A stretch of DNA of 64,000 nucleotides from positions 124,001-188,000 of the forward strand of contig NZ_LMXN01000009.1 in NCBI RefSeq assembly GCF_001442615.1, given 5' to 3'. The stretch comes from Algoriphagus resistens. GTDB lineage: Bacteria > Bacteroidota > Bacteroidia > Cytophagales > Cyclobacteriaceae. Made by a program: the position numbers and the translations under genes. Below are positions 38,635 to 47,227 of this stretch, piece by piece. The notes under the pieces are model-generated. The model was given only the letters and a program-made list of their open reading frames with translations. It was not told the DNA's origin and made no database searches. Position 1 is the first letter of the stretch. Each line of letters begins with the position of its first letter.

Positions 38635-39750
38635 TTATGAAAATGACTGAGTCAGGACAAAATCTGGTTCAGTCATTTTTGCTTCAGGCAAGATTTGTTG
38701 GAAAGTACTTGGCCAAGTGCTTATCCAATCCTGAAAAGAATTCTCTGAAGCAGACGTTGTTTGAATCACTTTCTCAAGTTTTGCAAAATCAAAGTTAATT
38801 GAAGTAATTCCAGCCCCTGAATGAACTGTGTCAAGCGCATTACAAGCTTGCTCGTACTGACCAGCTACTGGGATTACCATCACAGGTTTGCCTAGATACA
38901 TCGCCTCGCAAATAGATTCAAATCCTGCTGTACTGACTAACCCTCTGCATGCGGCCATATCCCGAAGAAAATTTTTGTCGTGAACTCTGTGAAAACTTAG
39001 ATTTGGCAAGGGAAACTCAGTTTCGGCAGCATCTTTTTTATCCCAATAAGCTCTTATTTTCAGATGAGGGTTTGCTTTCGCAAAAGATAGAACCTCCGCA
39101 CCATACCCACTATTGACGATGTAGGTAAGAAAAAAGTCTCCTAAAATTGGCTTGAGCTTTTTTACTTCCTCTCTTAGCAGTGGGGGCACCACGGTAATTT
39201 CATCAGTGGATTCCAATTCATAGAATGAAAGTGCCAGTTTCTTGCTTGCTCCTATTGCTGTCATGTACGTATTGAGTTTGAAAAAGTATTTGTTTAATCC
39301 TTTGGCGGGAGCAAATTTGAATTCAGAATGATAAATCAAGTATTGATGTCCAATAACCCAATACTGAGCCTTTGGGCGGAAAAAACCATTGTAAACTCCG
39401 CCCAATAAATCGTAAAAATTCAGAATAATATCAGGCTCCTCCTCTTTTACGATTTCATGAATCTTGATGAGGCTTTTCTTAAAAGTTGCTGTTTTAGTCA
39501 GATTTTGGCGGATAGTCTTCCCGATCAAAATCTCCTTTTCGTCCTTGTCACAGGCAAAATTCGGGCTTTCTACCAAATAAAGTGGAGCAGTAATTTCTCT
39601 TGAGAAGAATTCTGGTATTGCCCTACGTTTACTTTTTCCGAGGATTACTCCCACCAATTCATGTTTTTGGATTTTGAGCATATTGGAAAAGGCGATGGCC
39701 TGAGTCATATGGCCGCGACCTTCACCCTGGACGATAAATAAAAACTTCAT
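38635..39750 (-). CDS. Glycosyltransferase, GT1/GT28-like (UDP-glycosyltransferase fold)
   Basis: 371 residues. The start FLFIVQGEGRGHMTQAIAF is the glycine-rich donor-site loop of MurG-like enzymes that read as GxGxGH. The C-terminal half has GLVSTAGFESICEAMYLGKPVMVIPVAGQYEQACNA, the conserved acceptor/donor block of GT28 C-domains. No signal peptide. Its ATG overlaps the stop of the metallophosphoesterase by 4 bases. The sugar and acceptor are unknown; the pairing with an LpxH-like enzyme suggests a glycolipid or envelope role. Confidence 0.85.
   Translation of the reverse strand: MKFLFIVQGEGRGHMTQAIAFSNMLKIQKHELVGVILGKSKRRAIPEFFSREITAPLYLVESPNFACDKDEKEILIGKTIRQNLTKTATFKKSLIKIHEIVKEEEPDIILNFYDLLGGVYNGFFRPKAQYWVIGHQYLIYHSEFKFAPAKGLNKYFFKLNTYMTAIGASKKLALSFYELESTDEITVVPPLLREEVKKLKPILGDFFLTYIVNSGYGAEVLSFAKANPHLKIRAYWDKKDAAETEFPLPNLSFHRVHDKNFLRDMAACRGLVSTAGFESICEAMYLGKPVMVIPVAGQYEQACNALDTVHSGAGITSINFDFAKLEKVIQTTSASENSFQDWISTWPSTFQQILPEAKMTEPDFVLTQSFS
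38640..38679 (+). terminator. Terminator of the M56 gene embedded in the 3' end of the convergent glycosyltransferase gene
   Basis: A perfect 11-bp stem (AAAATGACTGA / TCAGTCATTTT) with an 18-base loop and a following T run on the plus strand. It starts 23 bases after the M56 stop. Almost all of it lies within the last codons of the minus-strand glycosyltransferase gene. Confidence 0.75.
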
Positions 39751-40622
39751 TGGATGGACGTGATTGCAGGAGGTTCCAGATCATCTTTGGCTTTTTCAAA
39801 AGAAACCTCTCGCAAAGGAATAATGGTAGGTTCAGGTTTACCGATAAAGAATTGCTGCAGGCTATCGTCTTTGGCTTCCTTGAAGTTGATTTCATTGTAG
39901 TAGATCAACTGCCAGTTGCCCTCATGATCTTCCGCCAATGCACTCATAGTTTCCACCCAGTCACCGGAATTCAGGTATTGGATACCATCGATTTCTCTGT
40001 TTTCAGGTTTGTGGATATGTCCGCAGATGATTCCGTCACATCCTTTGGCTTTTGCCATTTTGGAAAGCTCTTCCTCATATTGATCGATGTAGGAAACAGC
40101 TGATTTGACCTTGCCTTTGACATACTGGGACAGAGAAAAATAAGGAAGCCCCCGTTTGATCCGATAGTGATTGACCACGCTATTCAGCCAAAGTAAAAAA
40201 GTGTAGCCGATATCTCCCAGATAAGCAATCCAACGAAGGTTCGTCGTGATACTGTCAAATACGTCACCATGCGTGATGAAGTATTTTTTGCCATGACTCT
40301 CGTAGATCATGTCTTTTTGGATGGAAAGGTTTCCCATCTGAAAGGGTAGGATCTGATCCAGAAAATCGTCATGGTTCCCTCGGAGATAATACACTTTGGT
40401 ATTATGATTCTCAATCATTTTCAGGATTCTATTGAAAAAGCGAGTGTGCTTTCTTTTCCAGGAACCTGATTTTTTGAGTTGCCATCCGTCTATGATATCC
40501 CCGTTCAGAATGAGATTTTCACAGTTGTACTGCTTGAGAAACCTGGCGATCTCTTTGGCTTTGGAGCCTTTTGTACCCAAATGTACATCGGATACTACTA
40601 TCGTTTTGAATTGGGTCTTCAC
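39747..40622 (-). CDS. UDP-2,3-diacylglucosamine diphosphatase-like metallophosphoesterase
   Basis: 291 residues. The calcineurin-like fold shows all metal motifs: SDVHLG (Asp12, His14), LNGDIIDGWQ, YLRGNHDDF, ITHGDVFD and CGHIHKPE. The overall pattern fits the LpxH/YbbF-like group of Bacteroidota rather than general phosphatases. It may hydrolyse a UDP-sugar lipid or a related diphosphate. It lies directly upstream of the glycosyltransferase with a 4-base overlap. Confidence 0.88.
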   Translation of the reverse strand: MKTQFKTIVVSDVHLGTKGSKAKEIARFLKQYNCENLILNGDIIDGWQLKKSGSWKRKHTRFFNRILKMIENHNTKVYYLRGNHDDFLDQILPFQMGNLSIQKDMIYESHGKKYFITHGDVFDSITTNLRWIAYLGDIGYTFLLWLNSVVNHYRIKRGLPYFSLSQYVKGKVKSAVSYIDQYEEELSKMAKAKGCDGIICGHIHKPENREIDGIQYLNSGDWVETMSALAEDHEGNWQLIYYNEINFKEAKDDSLQQFFIGKPEPTIIPLREVSFEKAKDDLEPPAITSIQ

Positions 40623-41166
40623 GATTCTGGTTTTGGTTGAAAGATAGAACCTCCAATTGAACTCATTGTCAGTGTATTATTAAAAAAATAGTAAGATTAC
40701 TTCAACTTTTCCTGCGAATGTAACCCCTATGTTAATAAGATGTGAAAAAGGCTGTTCTGACATTAGAATCAGGATAAGCCACCGGGATATCTACAGAAAA
40801 TAGAGAAAAATTGGCTGATTTTAAAGTAATGGTTGTTTTGGTAGGGCTTCCAGATCAACGACCTGGCTAGAGGGATATGACAGCGTAGTTCTTCCGGCGA
40901 AGCGGAGAATATTTTGTGCGATACTTGTGAGGAGACAATATCTCTCCACCGGTGGAATTAAGCCTGATTCGGCGATGGAACTAAGCTTTTATTGGTTTTG
41001 CATTATGTTTACTTACGATTGGGCGCAGGTGTAAAACTTCTGGCTGAAAATGAAAAAAGTGCTATAAAACGAGCAGTACCTTCGGATAGACCTTGAAGTT
41101 AAGCAGGCAGTTTTTACCTTGTAGAATCAAACACTTATCTGTTTGGGGCTAGAAATAAGAAATTAT
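40623..41166. other. 544-base intergenic region with no recognisable gene
   Basis: No supportable frame or RNA gene. A perfect 12-base palindrome, TCCACCGGTGGA, lies at 40945-40956, just after a GAGACAATATCTC hairpin. The region must carry the divergent promoters of the phosphoesterase and KDPG aldolase genes. Confidence 0.4.
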
Positions 41167-41817
41167 ATGAACAATTCAACTCCACTTTTTTGGGAACGCT
41201 ACCAAAAAGCACCTGTTATCGGAATAATTCGAGGTCAATCGCTTCAAACAGTATTGAAAATTGCACAAGCCTATGAAGAGGCGGGATTTACCACACTCGA
41301 AATCACAATGAATACAGCCGGCGCTACTTCGATGATTTCTACTTTGAGAAGAAAATTCCCATTACTGAATATAGGAGCTGGGACGGTGTGTAATTTGATT
41401 GAACTTCGGGAAGCACTTGATGCAGGGGCACAGTTTATCGTGACACCGATTATTGATGAAACGGTGATAGCACATGCTGTCGATGAGAATGTCCCGATCT
41501 TCCCTGGGGCATTTTCACCTACAGAACTTTACAAAGCATGGTCCTTAGGAGCATCTGCTGTAAAAGTCTTCCCGGCTACTCAGCTCGGTGTACAGTTTAT
41601 CAAAGATGTGTTGGGGCCGCTGGATCAAATTAAGCTGCTCCCAACAGGTGGAGTTTCTAAATCCAATATCAGATCATTCTTTGAAGCGGGGGCATTTGGG
41701 GTAGGAATGGGGAGTTCACTTCTTGATAAGAAACTGGTGAATGATGGTGATTATGAGGGATTGAAACAGCATTTTAGTGCCATTAAAACTGAGATAGCAG
41801 CTTATATAAGTACGTAA
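41167..41817 (+). CDS. eda: 2-dehydro-3-deoxyphosphogluconate (KDPG/KHG) aldolase
   Basis: 216 residues from the ATG at 41167; an in-frame TTG at 41143 is unlikely. The class I aldolase signature is clear: GIIRG near residue 19, LEITMN (Glu45), GAGTV, the Schiff-base lysine Lys133 in AVKVFPA, and LPTGGV. It splits KDPG to pyruvate and glyceraldehyde 3-phosphate, the last step of the Entner-Doudoroff or sugar-acid routes. A nucleoside hydrolase follows 61 bases later. The partner dehydratase (edd) is not in the window. Confidence 0.93.
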   Translation: MNNSTPLFWERYQKAPVIGIIRGQSLQTVLKIAQAYEEAGFTTLEITMNTAGATSMISTLRRKFPLLNIGAGTVCNLIELREALDAGAQFIVTPIIDETVIAHAVDENVPIFPGAFSPTELYKAWSLGASAVKVFPATQLGVQFIKDVLGPLDQIKLLPTGGVSKSNIRSFFEAGAFGVGMGSSLLDKKLVNDGDYEGLKQHFSAIKTEIAAYIST

Positions 41818-41878
41818 TTTTTACGAAACAAAATTTTAGATCTCTTGGTCCACTTTCAATAGTTATTAATTTTTCCAA

Positions 41879-42877
41879 ATGAACATCAAAGTCGCATCTA
41901 TTCTTTTGTTGTGTAGTATTCTGATTTTTCCTGCTTTCAGCCAAAACGCTACGCCAATAAAAATTATTTTCGATACGGACATGGGGCCGGATTATGATGA
42001 TGTGGGGGCGATGGCCTTATTGCACGCATTTGCCGATCAGGGCAAAGTGGATATTCTTGCCACTATAGCGAGTACTAACTATGAAGGAGTGGGAGGGGTT
42101 ATAGATGTGCTGAATACCTACTTTGAAAGGCCTGATTTACCCATTGGTATCCCAAAAGGGAAGGCGATAGCCCAAAAAGACTGGCAGCACTGGACTGATA
42201 CCTTACTGACAAATTATCCCCATAGTCTTCGCCGGAATGCGGAAGCTCCAGATGCAGTAGAACTGTACCGGGAGATTCTCGCTGCTCAGCCGGATGAAAG
42301 CGTTACGCTAATTACGGTTGGGTTTTTAACCAATATTTCCAATTTGCTGCAATCAACGGCAGATGAGTATTCGCCACTTTCAGGAATTCAGCTGGTGCAA
42401 AAAAAAGTAGTAAAACTTATCAGCATGGCAGGAAAGTTTCCGGAAGGCTCGGAATTCAATGTGAATCAGGATCCCGGAGCATCACAGGTAGTGGTATCGC
42501 TTTGGCCTAATACAATTATCTATAGTGGCTTTGAAATAGGGGAGAAGATACATTCTGGGATACCGCTTATCTCAAATAAGAATATTGTTCATAGTCCCAT
42601 CAAGGACGTGTTTGCCCTTGCTATACCTATGTCAAAGCTGGACGAGAAAGGGCGCATGAGTTGGGATCAGACTGTGGTTTGGGTGGCAGCTATGGGATAT
42701 AAAAAGTACTTTGAGCTTGAGGAAGGTAAAATGAGGGTGTTAGATGATGGTTCCAATACCTGGAATATGGAGGGGAAAGGCCAGTTTAGACTGGTGGGTA
42801 AGAGAAATATGACTGGACTGGAAGAGGAAATCAATGACCTGATGATGCATCAGCCCAAGGGAGGGGAAATGAAATAG
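41879..42877 (+). CDS. Exported inosine-uridine nucleoside hydrolase family protein
   Basis: 332 residues with a signal peptide (residues 1-21, ending AFSQ). The calcium-binding aspartate cluster is at IIFDTDMGPDYDD (Asp32, Asp34, Asp38, Asp40, Asp41). The NVNQDPGA block near residue 195 is also typical of the family. Such enzymes cleave the N-glycosidic bond of nucleosides. Export points to salvage of external nucleosides, or another ribosyl compound, in the periplasm. Confidence 0.9.
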   Translation: MNIKVASILLLCSILIFPAFSQNATPIKIIFDTDMGPDYDDVGAMALLHAFADQGKVDILATIASTNYEGVGGVIDVLNTYFERPDLPIGIPKGKAIAQKDWQHWTDTLLTNYPHSLRRNAEAPDAVELYREILAAQPDESVTLITVGFLTNISNLLQSTADEYSPLSGIQLVQKKVVKLISMAGKFPEGSEFNVNQDPGASQVVVSLWPNTIIYSGFEIGEKIHSGIPLISNKNIVHSPIKDVFALAIPMSKLDEKGRMSWDQTVVWVAAMGYKKYFELEEGKMRVLDDGSNTWNMEGKGQFRLVGKRNMTGLEEEINDLMMHQPKGGEMK

Positions 42878-42899
42878 GAGGATTAAGTTTATACTGATC

Positions 42900-42928
42900 A
42901 AAAAAAAAGTGACTTTTACAAAAGCCAC
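42900..42928 (-). terminator. Terminator of the ROK kinase gene
   Basis: On the minus strand the sequence GTGGCTTTTGTAAAAGTCAC forms a stem and is followed directly by nine T residues. It lies 28 bases after the ROK stop codon. It is convergent with the nucleoside hydrolase gene. Confidence 0.8.
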
Positions 42929-42956
42929 CTTGAATAAACTACAAACCAATTTATAC

Positions 42957-43817
42957 CTAATTGTTTACTACCTCATTTTCTAACTCTACCAAGGCTACGG
43001 CACCATGAATAGCGGTTTCATCCATTTCTGAAAGCAAGATCTGAAATTTTTCCAGTACAGTTGGATAATTAAATTTTTCCAGTGATTGGTAGAGTGATTT
43101 TTTGAAAAGAGGATAAGTTTTTCGAATCGATCCGCCTAAAATAATTGCTTCTGGCGCTAATGCATATAAAATATGCTTGATGAGTTCCCCTAGATGATGT
43201 CCATATTCTTCAAAGGCTTTGATAGCTACAAGATCTCCTGTTAGTGCGAGTTTGGCCAAGGCCTTTGGTTTGCTGTGATAGTTTTTTTCAAAGAACTTAC
43301 CACTACAATAATGTTCAAAATCATGGTCTAAATATGCAGCACTACACCATTCTCCGGCCGCAGAATTTACACCGCTATACAGATGGCCATTGATGACGAT
43401 CCCGCCGCCAATGCCAGTGCCCAACGTAAGTCCTACCAAATGATTGAACTTCCGGCCCACACCGAATTTATGTACGCCTGAAGCAAAACAGTTTGCATCA
43501 TTATTGATGAAAACCGGCTTTAAAAAACGCTCTGTTAAAAATTTCTTCAACTCGACGTGCTGAAATGCAGGGATATTTGAAAGCCCTAAGACTATGCCTT
43601 CCCGTACATCCACAAGGCCAGGTATGCCTACACCTATCCCAACCAAATCGTATGTTGAATAGGTTTCAATAAATTCGGCGATGGTCTCTAGAATAAATTC
43701 TTTACTTTCTTTTGCTGGGGTAGTAATGGAACGGATATCTTCTAATTCTCCATTAATTAGCACGCCTCCTTTAATCCCCGTGCCACCGATGTCTAATCCC
43801 AAAATGGCTTTTTCCAT
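42957..43817 (-). CDS. ROK family sugar kinase
   Basis: 286 residues. The ATP phosphate-binding loop is LGLDIGGTGIKGG (residues 4-16). The sugar-binding region shows VFINNDANCFA and TLGTGIGGGIVINGHLYSG. ROK kinases usually hold zinc with CxCGxxGCxE; here that place reads DHDFEHYCSGKFFE with only one cysteine, so zinc is probably absent. Substrates are typically glucose or N-acetylamino sugars. It is 86 bases downstream of the NagB-PIG-L gene on the same strand, which favours N-acetylglucosamine or a related sugar. Confidence 0.88.
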   Translation of the reverse strand: MEKAILGLDIGGTGIKGGVLINGELEDIRSITTPAKESKEFILETIAEFIETYSTYDLVGIGVGIPGLVDVREGIVLGLSNIPAFQHVELKKFLTERFLKPVFINNDANCFASGVHKFGVGRKFNHLVGLTLGTGIGGGIVINGHLYSGVNSAAGEWCSAAYLDHDFEHYCSGKFFEKNYHSKPKALAKLALTGDLVAIKAFEEYGHHLGELIKHILYALAPEAIILGGSIRKTYPLFKKSLYQSLEKFNYPTVLEKFQILLSEMDETAIHGAVALVELENEVVNN

Positions 43818-43903
43818 TCGCTACAGATAATAGGTTAATAGGTTAATTACAAAAGCTGTGACTGATTGATCATCCGATCAGTCGCAGCTTAATTTGGTCT
43901 TTA

Positions 43904-46231
43904 TTAGAGCATCCCTTCTATTGATTTCTCCAGCTCTCTTGCCGTAGCCAGAAATTCCTCCACATTCATATCACGAAAGAAAATCAACCCATGACTAGAT
44001 CTTACTTTAGCTCGATCATGCTGGTAAAAGTAATTTTTACCAAGCAAAAGCTGAATAGCATTCAGCTGATCCACCCAGATCCTCTTAGCAACTGTACTGA
44101 ATTTGCCATTGTGGGAATAGCTCGGAAACGAGGCATTCACCTGGCTCAGATAGCAGTTGGCAAATGAATCTTCCATGACCGACATATCCCCAAGAGAAAC
44201 AGGAACTATGACATTAGCCTCGTGCGGTTCAAATTTGAACCATACGTTTCTGTAGCCAATGATCCTTAAGTCACTAATATCCTTTTCTTCTCCCCACTTT
44301 TTTACAGCCGCGGCAGTAGCCTGAAGGACTTTATAGTGGGTGTCCGGACCAGACCCCTCAGGATCGAGTGTTAAACTAATCTTTGTAGGATTAATATTTC
44401 TGAACATTTCCACGATCGGTTCTACGTCACGATCTTTGTCTGGTTGCTCAGTGAAGATATCTCCTGTATAGAATCCAAGTCTTAGGTGATGCACATTTTT
44501 CACCTGTACCCCGAAGTGGGCCCAAACTAGCTCTTCTTCAAATTCGCGGATCATCCCCTTAAGTTTTTGGACTTTAGAGGAGTTTTTCTCTCCATCATAA
44601 CTATTCTTTAGAATACTAATGACATCGTTGATGGTTTCTCTGAGTTGTGTTTTATTCTTAATGCCATACACGATCACCAAAGCTCTCACCACTCGATGGC
44701 AAAGACCTCTGAGCCGCTCTTCTGCATTTTCAGAAGCAACGTTAGTGAGATAATGATAGACGTCCTTGTCTGTCTTAAGGCTATAGCCTACATCAAAAAA
44801 ATCATTAAAATGAACCATTTGAATCAGACCGTTATCCAATAACTTTTTAGTATGTTGGAGTGTATCTATTACAAAAGTGTTTGTCACCGCTGTAAAGCCA
44901 GAAGTCAATACAGAGAAGTGTGCCTCATTGGTTGGCTCATGTAGCTGATTAGTGATGTGAGGTAAAATACCCAATGAAATATCATCATGGTGTGGACCGG
45001 TATGGAGAATCACTTCATTACGTTCTTGTTCAAGCCCTTTGGAAAGCTTATTTTCGATGCTTGTCATCACCTGCTTCACGGTTTCCTCAGACAAATCAGG
45101 AATTAGCTTTGTGTATTTATCAGCTTTAAGATCAGATAGCTTTATTCTGTGGCCATATTTCCCAAGCTTCTTACATAGATCTATTATCGAACGTTCAGTC
45201 TTTTCCCAAGTCCATTCACCTTGTTCATAATATGCATCTACTGAATCAGTCAGTTTCACACCGGCGCCTTTGGTGACATAGAATCTGCCATTTTTCAGTT
45301 TTTGAAGTACAGTAGCGGGAAATACATTGTTCAGGGGTGTTTCCAGCGAGTCTTTTACTATTCCAGCTTTAGCCTCCCCAGCCGCAATAATAATAGCCAC
45401 TGCATCCGGATTGTAAACAATTGTATCTAATCCAATAGTAATTACCAGACGATTGGAAGAAACTTCAATTCCACCTAGGTCGCCGGCTGCCACAGCCTGC
45501 GTTTCAAAATTGGTTTCAGTCAATCTTGTGACCGAAAATAAATGAGAGCCTCTTGTGTTAAACGCAATATGTCCGTCAGGACCGATTCCCCCCAAGAAGA
45601 AACCAATTCCACCGGCATCTCTGATTTTTTGTTCGTATTCACCACACCATTGATCAATCATGTAAATAGACTGCTGTTGTAGCTTTTCTAAATCATTCTG
45701 GGGATCACGAAACCTTAATGAAAGATCTACTTTCAGATCAGGGAAGACTTCTTTAAAATGAAGTCCATTTGCTAAGGGGATTTCATCAGAGTTGATGAGA
45801 ATGGCTTTTTCTTTAGAAAGACCAAACCCTTGGATATAGAATTTATTGACGTAATCGTAAAAACTATTATTCTGCTTAGAGGAAATAGGATAGAATTCAT
45901 CGATCTGAACAAATGTCAGATCTTTTAGGACTGGTTTTTTGGTTTTTTCCAAGCCATATTTTCCTCTGACATCCTTTCCTCGTTTATTATCCCAATTTTC
46001 AAGGAGGAATTGAGTCCATTTGATAAAAAATTCAGGTGTTTTACCTGTTGGTAAGCTAATTACTCCATTAGGGTTTTCCGCTGCCCATTCTAGAAATCTA
46101 CAGGCAGTAAGCAAGCCTAGTTTAGGGAAATTGTCAACCTGAAGGTAAGGGATTAAGGTGCTGATCTTCTCTACACCAGATTCTTGAAGAAAACTTTTTT
46201 CAACTTCTGAAAGCGGATACTTACTTAACAT
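43904..46231 (-). CDS. nagB: Glucosamine-6-phosphate deaminase fused to a PIG-L-like domain
   Basis: 775 residues. The N-terminal half is NagB: SLPTGKTPEFF (residues 59-69), FVQIDEFYPI (Asp111, Glu112), and GGIGPDGHIAFN (214-225) are all intact. It converts glucosamine 6-phosphate to fructose 6-phosphate and ammonia. From about residue 400 a second domain of the PIG-L/LmbE type begins, with the metal motif GPHHDDISLG (His414, His415, Asp416, Asp417). PIG-L enzymes remove acetyl groups from N-acetylglucosaminyl compounds. The fusion is known in Bacteroidota. Together with the ROK kinase gene downstream it forms an amino-sugar unit. Confidence 0.9.
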   Translation of the reverse strand: MLSKYPLSEVEKSFLQESGVEKISTLIPYLQVDNFPKLGLLTACRFLEWAAENPNGVISLPTGKTPEFFIKWTQFLLENWDNKRGKDVRGKYGLEKTKKPVLKDLTFVQIDEFYPISSKQNNSFYDYVNKFYIQGFGLSKEKAILINSDEIPLANGLHFKEVFPDLKVDLSLRFRDPQNDLEKLQQQSIYMIDQWCGEYEQKIRDAGGIGFFLGGIGPDGHIAFNTRGSHLFSVTRLTETNFETQAVAAGDLGGIEVSSNRLVITIGLDTIVYNPDAVAIIIAAGEAKAGIVKDSLETPLNNVFPATVLQKLKNGRFYVTKGAGVKLTDSVDAYYEQGEWTWEKTERSIIDLCKKLGKYGHRIKLSDLKADKYTKLIPDLSEETVKQVMTSIENKLSKGLEQERNEVILHTGPHHDDISLGILPHITNQLHEPTNEAHFSVLTSGFTAVTNTFVIDTLQHTKKLLDNGLIQMVHFNDFFDVGYSLKTDKDVYHYLTNVASENAEERLRGLCHRVVRALVIVYGIKNKTQLRETINDVISILKNSYDGEKNSSKVQKLKGMIREFEEELVWAHFGVQVKNVHHLRLGFYTGDIFTEQPDKDRDVEPIVEMFRNINPTKISLTLDPEGSGPDTHYKVLQATAAAVKKWGEEKDISDLRIIGYRNVWFKFEPHEANVIVPVSLGDMSVMEDSFANCYLSQVNASFPSYSHNGKFSTVAKRIWVDQLNAIQLLLGKNYFYQHDRAKVRSSHGLIFFRDMNVEEFLATARELEKSIEGML

Positions 46232-46605
46232 ATTGTTTGGACAGGTTTGTTTATAGGGACTATTTTTTTAGCTAGCTGTTTATAAGTCTTAAATAATCAG
46301 ATTGTTAAGGTCGTTCGTTTGCGGTAGAACCTAAACGGCCCTGATAATTAAACTTACAATCTTAAATTTTTCCACTCTGATAACCTATGTCAACAAATCT
46401 AAAAAATGTTTTTTAATAAAACGAACTTTACTAAAAATTTTATAAAAGTTTAATCTTTAATTTTCTAAGTGAAGGAAAATTTCCATATGTCAGCACTTTC
46501 ATTCCCTCCAATGTATAGATGAGTATGTTGAAATTCGTTTTTGTTCCATAGGTCTTCTGATTGATTTTGAGGGACTGGAAGGATTTTTTTCCATAACTTT
46601 CGACC
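46232..46605. other. Divergent control region between nagB fusion and gluconokinase
   Basis: 374 AT-rich bases (very AT-rich from 46380 to 46480) with no gene. It should hold both divergent promoters. No convincing consensus promoter or operator pair was found. Confidence 0.45.
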
Positions 46606-47103
46606 ATGCTAATTATAGTTACAGGAGTTTCAGGGACAGGTAAAACGACTATTGGATCTGGATTAGCAGATTCGTTGGGTTTGCCTTTTTTTGATGCGGA
46701 CAATTTTCATCCCAAAGAAAATATCGCAAAAATGAGTCAAGGGATCCCATTGGTGGACGAAGATAGATTACCATGGTTGCACGCTTTGGCAGACCTATTA
46801 GTCAAGTACGAGAAAGCTGGCGGTGCGGTTTTGGCTTGCTCAGCGCTGAAAGAAAGCTATCGCCAATTATTGAAGGTGCAGGAAGCCATGTACTGGATTC
46901 ATCTTAAAGGAAGCCGTGAGTTAATCTGGGAACGCATGCTTGCTCGTAAGAATCATTACATGAAAGCGTCCATGCTTGACTCACAATTTGCAACTTGGGA
47001 AGAGCCTGGCTATGGACTTAAACTGGATATTGTTCACTCACCAGCAGAAATGCAAGCTGAGGCATTGAAATATTTGGGTCTTTCAGCTAGTAGCTTGAAA
47101 TAA
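46606..47103 (+). CDS. gntK: Gluconokinase
   Basis: 165 residues, standard length for the GntK family. The Walker A motif is GVSGTGKTT (residues 7-15). DADNFHPKENIAKMSQGIPLVDEDRLPW is the gluconate-binding signature, and ACSALKESYR and MLDSQFATWEEP follow. It phosphorylates gluconate to 6-phosphogluconate. The permease gntP lies 35 kb away, so the pathway genes are dispersed. It is divergent from the nagB fusion. Confidence 0.95.
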   Translation: MLIIVTGVSGTGKTTIGSGLADSLGLPFFDADNFHPKENIAKMSQGIPLVDEDRLPWLHALADLLVKYEKAGGAVLACSALKESYRQLLKVQEAMYWIHLKGSRELIWERMLARKNHYMKASMLDSQFATWEEPGYGLKLDIVHSPAEMQAEALKYLGLSASSLK

Positions 47104-47118
47104 CTCAAGCAACTAGCT
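47085..47118. other. Dyad over the gluconokinase stop codon
   Basis: AGCTAGT-A-GCTTGA pairs with TCAAGC-A-ACTAGCT, giving 13 base pairs with one A/A mismatch around a 6-base loop that contains most of the TAA stop. No T run follows, so it is not a classic terminator. It may stabilise the transcript end or mark a protein site. Confidence 0.45.
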
Positions 47119-47227
47119 AGTTAGGAAAAGCAACCGCATACTTCTTTTTTTGCTGAAGGTATTTTTAGAAAAGATTGTTTTAAGGTTTTTTATGAACGAA
47201 ATTTAAGTTCCTCATCAATAGTATTTT

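Noticed and set aside
40923..40956. Palindromes taken as a possible small RNA or terminator
   Set aside because: No T run, and no gene ends here; kept only as a note on the intergenic region.
41143..41166. TTG start for the KDPG aldolase
   Set aside because: An ATG at 41167 gives the usual family length and start.
42900..42908. A-run taken as a possible promoter element for the nucleoside hydrolase
   Set aside because: It is the T run of the terminator of the opposite-strand kinase gene.
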